Shown here one piece after another: positions 43,142 to 52,473 of a stretch of 64,000 nucleotides of DNA. The stretch is from DAOUAM01 sp034433305 (GTDB lineage: Bacteria; Chloroflexota; Dehalococcoidia; Lucifugimonadales; DAOUAM01), in NCBI GenBank assembly GCA_034433305.1, contig DAOUAM010000065.1, positions 23,767-87,766 on the forward strand, written 5' to 3'. The notes under the pieces are model-generated. The model made no database searches. It was not told where the DNA came from and was given only the letters and a program-made list of their open reading frames with translations. Position 1 is the stretch's first letter, and each line of letters opens with the position of its first letter. The translations under genes and the position numbers were made by a program.

Positions 43142-43210
43142 CCGTACTGCACCAGCTTTCTCAGAGGATGCCTGTCGTCCAGGCTGCACAAGGTCATATC
43201 CGGAGGTCAC

Positions 43211-45253
43211 GTGGCTAGTATAAGGCCAGTACAGCTTCCACTCACCCTATCGGACTCCACGGTCCAAGGAGACACGGTTTCAGTCCCCATAGACTCATCC
43301 TTTCCAGAGCAGCAGGCAGATGAGCTAGCGCAACTAGAGTCTTTTAATAAGCACCTGTACCGGCCCAACACGTACCTGCACAAGTGGTGGGCGCGTCGCT
43401 CGGGGACTACGTTCCGCCATATACTGAAACAAGTTGTTACAGACCCTCATAAGATGAGTTTTTATTCACCTGGAGGTCTGGAGGGGAAAATCATACTCGA
43501 CCCCATGATGGGTGGTGGCACCACTCTTCATGAGGCTATTCGACTGGGAGCTAACTGCATAGGCATAGATATAGACCCGGTGCCTGTATTACAGGTTAGA
43601 GCTTCATTGCAGTACCTGCCCTTGACTGAAAAGCAGAGTGTTTTCAAGAGTTTTGAGAGAGGGCTACGACAGGCCGTTGGAAGATTTTTCATGACCCACT
43701 GTCCGCAGTGTAACGACCTGTGCGAGATACAATATACACTTTATGCTCTTCGACGCAGATGTAGCTGCCGTGAAGTTACACTGCTGGACTCATTTACTCT
43801 GAGGGAAGACGATTCCAGGCCGGTCAATCTATGTCATACTTGCCGTGAGCCTTTCTATGGCCGATATCACAGTTGTAGATTTCCGGGGCAGTCCAGCGAA
43901 CAGCCCGAGCTGCTGGTTAGAGAACAACCAGAATGCGCTTTATGTAAGACACGCTTCAGAGATATACTCGGTGTACCGCTGTGGATGCGCTATACTCCAG
44001 TAGTTATTGTTGGATCATGCGCCAGGCACGGCCTGTTTCATAAAAGCCTTGACAGCTACGACCAGAAGCTTGTCCAGCAAGCAAACGAGGAATTCGAACA
44101 TTCTACACAGTTAGTGTTTTCCCAGTTCACGATTTCAGGTGGGCCGAAATCCAGAGACCTCCTGGCACGTAATGTGAACTCCTATCTCGACTTGTTCACC
44201 AGGAGGCAATTACTGTACATAGAACAAGCTATTCGATTGTTGGCTAATGTGCCAAGTGAGCACAGACTCTGGCTGGGTTTGCTGGTTTCGACATCCCTGG
44301 AGTTTAATTCTATCCTGTGTGGCTATAAAGGAACAGAAATAAGAAGGCCTGGAGCTATCCGACACGTCTTCTCTCACCATGCATACTCTTTTCCTTATAC
44401 GGCGCTGGAGAATAACCCCTTATTTACCGGATGTACCTCAGGTACTCTTCAACGGCTGTTTAAAGACCGCATTGTGAAGGCTAGTGAATGGGCTTCCATG
44501 CCTATGGAGCGTCGTATCGCCAATGGCGGTGCGTCGCTGGTGCAGGTCGCCGGTGAGATAGATGGCGGTGAAGAAGGTGATCTGGGGTCTGTCCTATCAG
44601 GAGGGACCAGACGTTTTTGCATTATGCAGTCCGATGCTGGCTCATGTGAACTGCCAGAAGGTTGTACCGATTATGTTGTAACCGACCCACCATATTACGA
44701 TAGTGTGCAATATAGCGACCTATCTGAATTTTTCCGTGTCTGGCTTCGGCAGCTATTGCCAGACAGTGCTAATTGGACTTATGATCCTAATTCTTCTGCT
44801 GTGGCAGGTAGTGTATCAGGCAAAGAAGCTTATGGAGAAGCTCTCACACGAATCTGGACTAATTGTTACAGAGCATTGAAACGTCCTCACGGACGACTTA
44901 TTTTTACTTTCCATCATTGGAATCCCGTAGCCTGGGCGGAGCTTACTATCTCGCTGAAAAAGGCAGGGTTTATTCTAAAAAACCGATTTGCCATTTTTTC
45001 TGAGAACCCCATATCAGTCCATATTCGTAACCTCCGTGCTCTCAAGCATGATTGTATACTTGTCCTTCAGCCCAGCTTTGAACAAGATGCAGTGCCGCAA
45101 TGGCCTGCCCCTGATAAAATTGATTTGACAGATAGCCGTCGTTTCTGTCTTGATTGCGGTGCGGCTCTTGGTTTTTACCTGCAATCTTGCATGACTGATG
45201 CCGCCATCCGGCAAGATTGGCGAAGGTTGCTGAAAGTAGAGCGAGATGGCTAA
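43211..45253 (+). CDS. DNA methyltransferase with internal zinc ribbons (modification subunit of NotI-like system)
   Basis: A 680-residue DNA methyltransferase. It starts from a family-typical HLYRPNTYLHKWWARRSGTTF (COG1743/DUF1156-like), then the AdoMet-binding motif DPMMGGGTTLHEAIRLG with GIDIDP. Cysteine-rich zinc-ribbon segments follow (CPQC..C near 160-190, CHTC...C, CALC). The catalytic motif TDPPYYDSVQYSDL lies near residue 495. DPPY is typical of amino-methylating enzymes (m6A or m4C). GTG 43211 is preceded by GGAGG at good spacing. It overlaps the endonuclease gene by 8 bases (ATGGCTAA). Codon use and composition are clearly more AT-rich than the surrounding genes, indicating recent acquisition. 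Confidence 0.87.
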   Translation: MASIRPVQLPLTLSDSTVQGDTVSVPIDSSFPEQQADELAQLESFNKHLYRPNTYLHKWWARRSGTTFRHILKQVVTDPHKMSFYSPGGLEGKIILDPMMGGGTTLHEAIRLGANCIGIDIDPVPVLQVRASLQYLPLTEKQSVFKSFERGLRQAVGRFFMTHCPQCNDLCEIQYTLYALRRRCSCREVTLLDSFTLREDDSRPVNLCHTCREPFYGRYHSCRFPGQSSEQPELLVREQPECALCKTRFRDILGVPLWMRYTPVVIVGSCARHGLFHKSLDSYDQKLVQQANEEFEHSTQLVFSQFTISGGPKSRDLLARNVNSYLDLFTRRQLLYIEQAIRLLANVPSEHRLWLGLLVSTSLEFNSILCGYKGTEIRRPGAIRHVFSHHAYSFPYTALENNPLFTGCTSGTLQRLFKDRIVKASEWASMPMERRIANGGASLVQVAGEIDGGEEGDLGSVLSGGTRRFCIMQSDAGSCELPEGCTDYVVTDPPYYDSVQYSDLSEFFRVWLRQLLPDSANWTYDPNSSAVAGSVSGKEAYGEALTRIWTNCYRALKRPHGRLIFTFHHWNPVAWAELTISLKKAGFILKNRFAIFSENPISVHIRNLRALKHDCILVLQPSFEQDAVPQWPAPDKIDLTDSRRFCLDCGAALGFYLQSCMTDAAIRQDWRRLLKVERDG

Positions 45254-46067
45254 GCTTCCTGCTGAAGTGTTCGGATTTCCCGTTGCTGATAGGTCGCCTT
45301 CCGCAATTTCAAACCGCCAAAGATACTGGTGCCCTTTTATTGATGGACGCTGCATCAAACGCAGCAGATTACTCCAATATCCTGTGGGTGTCTGCTCAGT
45401 AGAGTATAATGATGATATTATAGGTATATGTCCCAAACGTTTCCTGGAGGGGCGTAAAGTACTCGAAGATATCGCAGATGCATATTTTGGGACTCGTCAT
45501 GATCTCCTTGTATTTACTGAAGTGGGGCTTCGTTCCATTGGCAACTTTGACTTTGTGATAGTAAAGCATTATCCTATGAGTAATGAAATAGAAGACTTTG
45601 TGGTAGTAGAAACGCAGGCGGCGGACACTACAAGTACGGGCAAGCTAGTTCAGGCGCTCACTCATGTGATGGCTGGGGATGAATGCAGTGCACGAAACTA
45701 TGAATTTGGGCTGAACATTGCAAACGTTTGGAAAAGGTCTTTCACGCAAGTATTGAACAAGGGCATTGTCTTGGAGACATGGGGAAGAAAGGTCTTCTGG
45801 GTAGTGCAGCAGCAGGTCTTCAATTACCTGGTAAGGAGGTATAATATTGGCCTGGTTGATGGCACGGGATACACTACTATATTTTCTCTGTATGATTTAG
45901 AGAGACAGGGTGTACAGATCAGACTTGTGCATCTAGGATTGAAGTCTGCTTCCATGAACGAGTTGTTTCGCGCGTTCCGCAATAACTTGACTATTCCCAG
46001 TCGTAGCCAGTTTGAAGACCGTCTTCGCCGAAGGATGGAGGCAAGGTTAGGCTTTGCGCTCATTTAG
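45246..46067 (+). CDS. NotI-family type II restriction endonuclease
   Basis: A 273-residue endonuclease resembling the NotI family. The N-terminal metal-binding region has cysteines in RYWCPFIDGRCIKRS and GVCSVEYNDDIIGICPKRF, the four-cysteine (iron) fold described for NotI. The active site is of the PD-(D/E)xK class with Gln: Asp in IGNFDFVIV and Glu-x-Gln in FVVVETQAADTTSTG, matching NotI's Asp/Glu/Gln set. NotI cuts the 8-bp site GCGGCCGC; whether this enzyme has the same specificity cannot be read from sequence alone. The start ATG 45246 lies inside the methylase gene (8-base overlap), so protective methylation would precede restriction. The gene is AT-rich like its partner. Confidence 0.8.
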   Translation: MAKLPAEVFGFPVADRSPSAISNRQRYWCPFIDGRCIKRSRLLQYPVGVCSVEYNDDIIGICPKRFLEGRKVLEDIADAYFGTRHDLLVFTEVGLRSIGNFDFVIVKHYPMSNEIEDFVVVETQAADTTSTGKLVQALTHVMAGDECSARNYEFGLNIANVWKRSFTQVLNKGIVLETWGRKVFWVVQQQVFNYLVRRYNIGLVDGTGYTTIFSLYDLERQGVQIRLVHLGLKSASMNELFRAFRNNLTIPSRSQFEDRLRRRMEARLGFALI

Positions 46068-46112
46068 CAGCGTAGTCCCAGCAGTCCGTGTCAAATAGCA
46101 TGAGGCCGCCGT

Positions 46113-47627
46113 CTACCTGGCCGCCTTGCCTCCGGCGCCGGGCGACGCCTCGGCCTGGGGCGAGGGCGTGCCAGCGGCCCGGTCGCCCTTGACCAGGGAC
46201 AGCGCCGCGCCGATGAGGACCAGGACGGCAAAGGCCCTGTACGCCGTCCGCAGGCCCTCCATGAAAGCCTGGAGTACGTCTTCGCCGCCGGACCCAGACA
46301 CCGCTGCCAGCGTCGGCGGGAAGCCCATGGACGCCATGACGATGGTCACCACGGCCGTCGCAAAGGTCACGCCGGTCACGTTGCCCGAGTTGCGCACCAG
46401 GTTCAGGAACCCGGACATGACGCCGTAGCGGCTCTGCTCCACGGTGCTCAGCACCGAGCTGTTGTTGGGCGCGTTGAAGGTGCCCATGCCAGCGCTCTGG
46501 AGGATGATGCCCAGTATCACCAGCCACAGGGGCGTGGACTGGCCCATGGTGGACAGCAGGAGCAGGGCGCCGGCGCAGATTACCAGGCCCCCGGCGGTAA
46601 ACTTGCTCCAGCCGTAGCGGTCGGAGAGCCGGCCCGCCAGCGGCCCCATGACCATCATGGCCACCGCGCTGGGCATGATGGTCAGCCCTACCTGGCCGGG
46701 CGTGTAGCCCCTGACGGCCTGGAGGTAAAAGGGCATCAGGAACCGTACCGAGGACATGCCTATGAAGGCCAGGAAGCTGGCGGTGACGCCCATGGAAAAG
46801 AGCCTGCGCCGGAACAGCCGCACGTCCATCATGGGAATGGGGCTGCGTAGCTCCCACCACACGAAGGCAGGCCCCAGCATGGCCACCGAGGCGAAGGTGC
46901 CCAGCGCCGCCGCGGACGTCCAGCCCAGGCGCCCGCCGTTGGTCACGCCCAGGAGGAATATGACCATGACCGCCGTGGAGAGCACCGCGCCGGGCCAGTC
47001 GAAGGCCGCCCGCGTCCCCGCCTGCCGCGAGTACAGCCGCCCGTCCAGGACGACCAGCGCCGGCAGGATGGACAGCATCCCCAGGATGGCCGCCATGTAG
47101 AAGACCCACTGCCAGCCCAGCAGGCCGGCCACCAGTCCGCCCAGCGCAGGCCCTGCTATGTTGCCCGAGCCGACCAGGCTCATCTGCAGGCCCAGGGCCT
47201 TGCCCCGCTCCTGGGGCGAGAAGGTGGAGAGGATCATGGCCATGCTGGTGCCCTGGGTCATGGCCGCGCCCACGCCCTGGAGCACCTTGAAGCCGATGAG
47301 CACCAGGATGTTGGGCGAGGACGCCGACAGGGACGCGCCCACCACGAAGATGGCAAAGCCCATCAGGTACACCCGCTTGCGGCCTATGATGTCCGAGAGC
47401 CTCCCCATGGGCAGCAGCAGGGCGCTTATGGCCAGGGCGTAGCCCGTGACCACCCACTGGGTCGTGGGCAGGTCCGTGCGGAAGTGCTCGGCGATGGACG
47501 GCAGTGTGACTATGACGCTGCCGTTATCGGCCACGGAGGTGAAGGTGCCTAGAGCAAGGGCGGCGAAGGCCCACCACTTGTAGCCACTACGCTCCGATAG
47601 CTTGAGCTTGCTCAGGGCTATGGTCAT
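46113..47627 (-). CDS. DHA2/EmrB-type MFS drug transporter
   Basis: A 504-residue integral membrane protein with about 14 hydrophobic segments, of the DHA2 (14-TM) major facilitator family; it exports drugs or metabolites using the proton gradient. Motif A is present as GRLSDIIGRKRVYLMG in the TM2-TM3 loop, and a repeated version GPLAGRLSDRYGWSKF lies in the second half. DNGSVIVTLPSIAEHF at the end of TM1 is family-like. ATG 47627 has only a weak ribosome site. It lies just downstream of the R-M genes in convergent orientation. A second DHA2 gene follows upstream after a terminator, but the two are too diverged to be a recent duplication. Confidence 0.92.
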   Translation of the reverse strand: MTIALSKLKLSERSGYKWWAFAALALGTFTSVADNGSVIVTLPSIAEHFRTDLPTTQWVVTGYALAISALLLPMGRLSDIIGRKRVYLMGFAIFVVGASLSASSPNILVLIGFKVLQGVGAAMTQGTSMAMILSTFSPQERGKALGLQMSLVGSGNIAGPALGGLVAGLLGWQWVFYMAAILGMLSILPALVVLDGRLYSRQAGTRAAFDWPGAVLSTAVMVIFLLGVTNGGRLGWTSAAALGTFASVAMLGPAFVWWELRSPIPMMDVRLFRRRLFSMGVTASFLAFIGMSSVRFLMPFYLQAVRGYTPGQVGLTIMPSAVAMMVMGPLAGRLSDRYGWSKFTAGGLVICAGALLLLSTMGQSTPLWLVILGIILQSAGMGTFNAPNNSSVLSTVEQSRYGVMSGFLNLVRNSGNVTGVTFATAVVTIVMASMGFPPTLAAVSGSGGEDVLQAFMEGLRTAYRAFAVLVLIGAALSLVKGDRAAGTPSPQAEASPGAGGKAAR

Positions 47628-47788
47628 ATCCTGTTACTCGCCCCCGCAACGATGTTTCCCGGCGCCGCCGACCAGGCATATTCTATACCAGTCGCGGGCA
47701 AATGTGGCCCCGCCGCGGCCCGGCCCAGCGCAGGGCCGCCACGGCGGGGCATCGCAGCCGTTCAAGCCGGTATAAGGCAAGCGTCTCA

Positions 47789-47835
47789 GGCCCTCACCCC
47801 CGGCGCGCTGGACAGGGACGATGGGGGTGAGGGCC
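47789..47835. terminator. hairpin terminator between two transporter genes
   Basis: GGCCCTCACCCCC (47789-47801) pairs perfectly with GGGGGTGAGGGCC (47823-47835) across 21 bases. It begins 7 bases after the stop of the upstream minus-strand transporter gene. The arms resemble the ctcaccccc ends of the intergenic repeats. Confidence 0.65.
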
Positions 47836-47841
47836 ACCGCC

Positions 47842-49503
47842 CTAGTCGGCCGCGGTCGGCTCCGCCGGCGCCATGGCCCTGCGCCGCCGCTGGAGCGGCA
47901 CCTCCTTGAGCAGCAGGGTGACGATAAAGGCCAGGGCCAGCACCAGCAGGCTCACCACGAAGACGTTGCTGATGGCGAAGGCCAGCGCCTCCCGCAGTCC
48001 CAGCACCACCTGGCGCGCCAGCTCGGCGCCCTGCGGCCCCATCTGGGCGAAGGCCTGCTGCATGCCATCCATGGCCTGAGGGCTGACCAGCGCCTGGGGG
48101 TTGCTGGCCATCTGGTCCAGCATGCCCGGCGGCAGCGCCTGCCTGGCAGCATCCGGTATCTCGGCCGCCAGGTCGTCCTTGAAGCGGCCCACCATGAAGG
48201 AGCCCAGTATGGCCAGCCCCAGCGTCCCTCCGATGGTGCGGAAGAACTGGGTCGAGGACGTGGCAACGCCCATCAGCTTGTAGGGCACCGCGTTCTGCAC
48301 CGCTATGGTGAACACCGGGAAAGTCATGCCCAGACCGAAGCCCAGCAGCACGATGTTGGCCACGGCGTTGACATAGCTCGTCTGCACGTCCATCCGGGAC
48401 ACCAGGAATGTGCCCACGGCCATCAGCCCCACCCCCGCCAGGCCCTGGATGCGGTAGTGGCCTCCCAGCCTGGAGAGCAACTGCCCCGATATGGCCGCGC
48501 CGAAGACCGTGCCCAGCATCATGGGCGTCAGGAAGCTCCCGCTGCTGGTGGCCGAAGACCCCAGCACGCCCTGGAAGAACAGCGGGATGAAGATTATCCC
48601 GCCGAACATGGCGAAACCCGTCAGGAAGACCACCGCCAGGGAGACGCTGACCACTCTGTTGCGGAATATGCTCAGCGGCAGGATAGGCTCGGCGGTCCTG
48701 GACTCCTGGAGCAGAAACAGGCCTGTCATGGCGGCGGCGAAGGCCAGCATGCCGATGATCTGCGGCGAGGCCCACTCGTACTGGACGCCGCCCCAGGACA
48801 GCGCCATCAGCAGCGGCACCACCGATAGCAGGAGCAGCACCACGCCCAGGTAGTCAATGGAGTGGCTTACGCCCGTGGGCCTGATGGCCGGGAAGAAGCG
48901 GACAAACAGGGCAATCACCACCACGCCCACTGGCACGTTCACGAAGAAGACCCAGTGCCAGGAGAGGGTGTCGGTGATGAAGCCGCCCAGCGTCGGGCCG
49001 ATGACCGACGACAGCCCGAAGACGGCGGCGATGACCCCCTGGTACTTGCCGCGCTCGGCCGGCGGGAACAGGTCGCCCACTGACACGAAGGCGATGGCCA
49101 TCATGACGCCAGCGCCCAGGCCCTGGATGGCCCGGTAGCCTATGAGCTGCCCCATGGTGGCCGAGAGGCCGGACAGCACCGAACCTATCAGGAAGATGGT
49201 GATGCCCCCTATGTAGAACCACTTGCGCCCGTAAATGTCCGAGAGGCGGCCCGAGATGGGCACGATGGCCGTGGAGGCGACCAGGTAGGAAGTCGTGACC
49301 CAGGTGTAGCGGTCGAAGCCGCCCAGGTCGGCGATGATGCGGGGCATGGCCGTCCCGACGATGGTCTGGTCCAGCGATGCCAGGAATAGGGCCAGCATCA
49401 CGCCACCCATGGTCAGCAACACCTGACGCCGTGGCAGGCGGGGGAAGTCGTCCACGGCCTGCGCTACTGCGTGGGCACTCTGGCCCTGTGTGCTCTTGTT
49501 CAT
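47842..49503 (-). CDS. DHA2-type MFS multidrug transporter
   Basis: A 553-residue, 14-TM major facilitator exporter. The end of TM1 has LASLDQTIVGTAMPRIIADLGG, the hallmark of multidrug DHA2 exporters, and motif A appears as GRLSDIYGRKWFYIGG. Motif C-like GPTLGGFITDTLSWHWVFFVNVPVG is in TM5. An extra-cytoplasmic loop of about 70 residues (AEIPDAARQALPPGMLDQ...) precedes the last TM segment, as in this subfamily. ATG 49503 follows AAGGAGAGAC. The MarR gene 346 bases upstream on the same strand is the likely regulator. Confidence 0.94.
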   Translation of the reverse strand: MNKSTQGQSAHAVAQAVDDFPRLPRRQVLLTMGGVMLALFLASLDQTIVGTAMPRIIADLGGFDRYTWVTTSYLVASTAIVPISGRLSDIYGRKWFYIGGITIFLIGSVLSGLSATMGQLIGYRAIQGLGAGVMMAIAFVSVGDLFPPAERGKYQGVIAAVFGLSSVIGPTLGGFITDTLSWHWVFFVNVPVGVVVIALFVRFFPAIRPTGVSHSIDYLGVVLLLLSVVPLLMALSWGGVQYEWASPQIIGMLAFAAAMTGLFLLQESRTAEPILPLSIFRNRVVSVSLAVVFLTGFAMFGGIIFIPLFFQGVLGSSATSSGSFLTPMMLGTVFGAAISGQLLSRLGGHYRIQGLAGVGLMAVGTFLVSRMDVQTSYVNAVANIVLLGFGLGMTFPVFTIAVQNAVPYKLMGVATSSTQFFRTIGGTLGLAILGSFMVGRFKDDLAAEIPDAARQALPPGMLDQMASNPQALVSPQAMDGMQQAFAQMGPQGAELARQVVLGLREALAFAISNVFVVSLLVLALAFIVTLLLKEVPLQRRRRAMAPAEPTAAD

Positions 49504-49849
49504 CAAGTCTCTCCTTGAGGTCAGGCTCTCTGGTACGGATATCTAGCTGCCGACCTGGCCGGTCAGGCAGGGACGTTTCCCGGCAGGCATTGTCCGTTGC
49601 CTCTTGTTTTGAGCGCCGGTGTATGTCCCCAACAGTCCATACAGCTATAACGCTACCGCTTGTCGCCGCTGCCTATCCGGCGATGGGTGGAAAGCCGGCT
49701 GGGCCAGTAGGGCGATGGTCAATAGACCGTTGGTATGAGCCACCTGTCGCACTTTTCCGTCCTGCCCTGTGTACAGGCGTCAGGGCAAAAAAAGCCCCCT
49801 GGCATCTCTTGCCGGGAACCAGTGGGACGCTGGAGGATGCTCAGCCTGT
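49504..49849. other. non-coding gap between transporter and marR-type gene
   Basis: About 345 bases without a credible gene. On the minus strand GGCAAGAGATGCC (49813-49801) is followed by AGGGGGC and seven T (49793-49787), a plausible weak terminator for the marR-type gene. The remainder presumably contains the transporter promoter; no clear -10/-35 pair was found. Confidence 0.4.
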
Positions 49850-50350
49850 TCAGGTACTGGTGGCCGTGGCATCCGTGGCGCTAGCGGTGGGTGGTGTCTT
49901 GCCACGGGGACACTGCCGCTCCAGGGCGGACAGAAGGACTTCGAAGGCGTTCACTACCGTTTTGAGTTCCTCCACGGAGAGAAGCCCGGCCATGTGCTCT
50001 GCCCGCATGCGGCCCATGCGCCAGAGCCGCTCGACCTGCTGCTCCCCCGCCGGCGTCAGCTTGCAGATGACCACGCGGCGGTCCATGGGGTCGCTGTCGC
50101 GGGCCACCAGCCCTCTGCTCACCAGGCGGTCTATCATGCTGGTAGCCGAGGGCAGGCCGGTGCCCAGGCACATGGCTATATCCCTCATGCGCTGGGGGCC
50201 GTGGCCCAGCAGCCAGAGGGTGCGGCACTGGGGCATGGTCAGCTCCACCCCGGGCCACTCCTCCGGCGGAGCGTGAACGCGCATCCTCAGATGCAACTGC
50301 TCCATGACCGCGACGAGCCGCTCCGTGAGCTGTCTCCGCTCGGCTTCCAT
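49850..50350 (-). CDS. MarR family transcriptional regulator
   Basis: A 166-residue winged-helix regulator. The core is TMPQCRTLWLLGHGPQRMRDIAMCLGTGLPSATSMIDRLVSRGLVARDSDPMDRRVVICKLTPAGEQ in outline, with the conserved D-x-x-DRR wing. Flanking helices provide the dimer interface. MarR proteins repress exporters and release DNA on binding small aromatic compounds, so control of the neighbouring DHA2 transporter is the natural inference. ATG 50350 is chosen over a TTG at 50362. The 50351-50395 stretch just upstream is AT-rich with repeated TATT/ATATT elements, probably containing promoter and operator. Confidence 0.9.
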   Translation of the reverse strand: MEAERRQLTERLVAVMEQLHLRMRVHAPPEEWPGVELTMPQCRTLWLLGHGPQRMRDIAMCLGTGLPSATSMIDRLVSRGLVARDSDPMDRRVVICKLTPAGEQQVERLWRMGRMRAEHMAGLLSVEELKTVVNAFEVLLSALERQCPRGKTPPTASATDATATST

Positions 50351-50438
50351 CGCCACACTCAAATATTTTGATTAATGTGAAGTATTATAGCAGCGTGGAC
50401 CATACCGCGCAAGGGGCGCACCCACCAGGCTTGTCGAC

Positions 50439-50568
50439 GACCTCACCCCCAGTGATTGAAGGCACAGCGTCGGCCAATCTATGGCCCCCTCTTCAAGCTT
50501 GCCCCCTCGACAGACTCGGGGCAGGCTCTGAGCTTGCCGAAGGAGAGGGGGCTACGGGGGTGAGGTCA
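50439..50568. repeat. composite intergenic repeat bounded by gacctcaccccc
   Basis: The left edge gacctcacccccag and right edge ctacgggggtgaggtc are inverted repeats enclosing a block shared with 4861-4896 and a family-B segment (ccccctcgacagactcgg...gccgaaggagaggggg). This supports a mobile or formerly mobile repeat unit of about 130 bp. Confidence 0.6.
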
Positions 50569-50620
50569 GCACGCATTGGGCCTGAGGCCGCGAGGTTGCT
50601 ATACTCTATGACGGCCACAG

Positions 50621-50652
50621 GCTGACAGGGGCGGGGATACGCCCCTGTCAGC
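50621..50652 (+). promoter_or_regulatory. hairpin in the leader of the gamma-glutamyltransferase gene
   Basis: GCTGACAGGGGC (50621-50632) and GCCCCTGTCAGC (50641-50652) form a perfect 12-bp stem with an 8-base loop, 40 bases before the start codon. A TATACT at 50600-50605 could be the -10. It may act as an attenuator, or be another copy of an aggggc-type palindrome. Confidence 0.4.
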
Positions 50653-50692
50653 GGCCACGGAGCACAACGTCCGCGAGCAGGAGGCAGAGCGC

Positions 50693-52306
50693 ATGCGTGG
50701 TGTCGTCGTGTGTCCGCAGCCCAGGGCAGCAGAGGTGGGGGCGCAGGTGCTGGAGGCCGGGGGCAACGCCTTCGACGCGGGGCTGGCCGCCGCTTTCGTC
50801 CAGATGGTCGTTGACCCCTTCATGTGTGGCCTTGGCGGCATGGGCACGGCCCAGGCGTGGGTCGCCGCCACCGGCGAAAACACCGTGGTGGACTTCCACG
50901 CTCGCGCCGGCTCCAGGGCCACGCCCGAGATGTGGGCCAGGGACCAGCTTGGCCACACGCCCATCTCCGGCTACACCCTGTTCGCCGACTACCGCTCGGA
51001 GCTGGGCTACACCTCCATCATGACGCCCGGCACGCCAGCCGGCCTGTGGGAGCTGCACCGCCGGTACGCCTCCATGCCCTGGAAAGACCTCATCCAGCCG
51101 GCGATACGCATCGCCAGGGACGGCTTCCGGGCGCCCAGCTACTATGTGGAGGCGCTGGCCCGCAAGCCCCAGCAGGGCATCCCGGACAGCCTCACCCGCG
51201 TCAACGCCAGCGCCGCCTGCGCCGCCATCTACCTGCGCCCCGATGGCACGCTGCACCAGGAGGGCGACGTCATCAGAGACCCGGACTACGCCCGCACCCT
51301 GGAGACGCTGGCACTCAAGGGCGCCTACGAGTTCTACCACGGCGAACTGGGGGCCATCATCGCCAGAGACCTGGAGCAGGGCGGCTCCTTCGTCACCCGG
51401 GACGACCTGCGGGCCTACCGGCCCAGGACCTACTCGCCGCTGAAGGCTACCTATCGCGGCTACACCGTCGCCACCAACAACGCCCCCGGCGGCGGGCCGT
51501 GGCTGCTGGAGGCGCTGAAGGTGCTGGAGGGCTTCGACCTGGGCGCGCTGGGCCACAGCACGGCGGAGCACCTGCACGTCCTGGCCTCGGCCATGAAGCT
51601 GGCCCACGCCGACCGCAACCGCTACCTGGGCGACCCTGAGTTCGTGGAGGTGCCACTGGACACGGTGTTCCTGTCCGAGGAGCACGCCGCCAGGCTGCGG
51701 GACGCCATCCGCCAGGGCACAGCCGTCAAGACCGCCGCGCCGGGCCACGCCGACGCCACCACGCACCTGGTGGCCGCCGATGCCCAGGGCAACATCCTGA
51801 CCATGACCCACACCCTGGGTACCAGCTCCGGCGTGGTCACGCCGGGCCTGGGCTTCATGTACAACAACTCCATGAAGCTCTTCGACCCTCAGCCCGGCAA
51901 CGCCAACTCCATCGCCCCCGGCAAGGCGCGGGCCACGGGCATGTGCCCCGCCATCGTCTTCCGCGACGGCAGGCCGGTGCTGGCCGTGGGCGCACCGGGC
52001 GGCAGCGTCATACTGTCCAGCGTGCTCCAGGCCATCCTTAACGTTCTGGACTTCGGAATGACCGCCGTGGAGGCGGTGTCGGCGCCGCGCATCCACACCG
52101 AAGGGGAGACCGTCTGGATAGAGGCGCGGGTGCGCGCGGACGTCTGCGCCGAGCTGCGCCGTCGCGGGCACAAGGTGGACCACCGCGTCCAGAGCTACGC
52201 CCCGGACTTCTCGCGGCCCCAGGTGGCCATCCTGGGCGGCCGGCGCCAGTTCGACGGCGGCTCTGACCCGCGTGGCAACGGCGGCGGCGTCGCCTACGCC
52301 TGGTAG
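50693..52306 (+). CDS. gamma-glutamyltransferase family protein
   Basis: A 537-residue Ntn-hydrolase of the gamma-glutamyltranspeptidase family; members cleave gamma-glutamyl bonds (glutathione, cephalosporin side chains, polyglutamate) and self-process before a nucleophilic Thr. The candidate cleavage and nucleophile residue is Thr356 in HADATTHLVAADAQGN, equivalent to the TTHxS motif. Large-subunit landmarks are AAEVGAQVLEAGGNAFDAGLAA and the C-terminal VGAPGGSVILSSVLQAILNVLDFGM. No signal peptide is seen, unlike periplasmic Ggt, so a cytoplasmic gamma-glutamyl hydrolase or acylase is likely. ATG 50693 follows AGGAGG. Confidence 0.9.
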   Translation: MRGVVVCPQPRAAEVGAQVLEAGGNAFDAGLAAAFVQMVVDPFMCGLGGMGTAQAWVAATGENTVVDFHARAGSRATPEMWARDQLGHTPISGYTLFADYRSELGYTSIMTPGTPAGLWELHRRYASMPWKDLIQPAIRIARDGFRAPSYYVEALARKPQQGIPDSLTRVNASAACAAIYLRPDGTLHQEGDVIRDPDYARTLETLALKGAYEFYHGELGAIIARDLEQGGSFVTRDDLRAYRPRTYSPLKATYRGYTVATNNAPGGGPWLLEALKVLEGFDLGALGHSTAEHLHVLASAMKLAHADRNRYLGDPEFVEVPLDTVFLSEEHAARLRDAIRQGTAVKTAAPGHADATTHLVAADAQGNILTMTHTLGTSSGVVTPGLGFMYNNSMKLFDPQPGNANSIAPGKARATGMCPAIVFRDGRPVLAVGAPGGSVILSSVLQAILNVLDFGMTAVEAVSAPRIHTEGETVWIEARVRADVCAELRRRGHKVDHRVQSYAPDFSRPQVAILGGRRQFDGGSDPRGNGGGVAYAW

Positions 52307-52334
52307 CCCGCCGGCTAGCCCTGTGTCAACTTGA

Positions 52335-52445
52335 ATTTGATGGAGCGTTTCCCCTCACCCCTTCGGCAGGCCCAGTCTTCTCCCGCCAGGGGAGAGGAAA
52401 TACTCCTTCTCCCTTGACGGGAGAAGGTTGGGATGAGGGTGAAGC
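52335..52445. repeat. intergenic repeat with nested hairpins
   Basis: The outer pair cccctcacccc / gggatgagggtg encloses CTTCTCCC...GGGAGAAGG-type stems. It occupies the gap between the convergent gamma-glutamyltransferase and ferric-reductase-like genes and could terminate both. Confidence 0.5.
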
Positions 52446-52473
52446 CCTTCATCAGAACTATGTTGACGCAGTG

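Noticed and set aside
42988..43197. 69-residue frame in the gap before the methylase
   Set aside because: It covers the promoter-like TATAAT and palindrome, with no ribosome site or recognisable domain.
46113..49503. Recent tandem duplication of the two MFS transporter genes
   Set aside because: Motifs are similar by family but the sequences and lengths differ throughout, so they are distinct paralogs.
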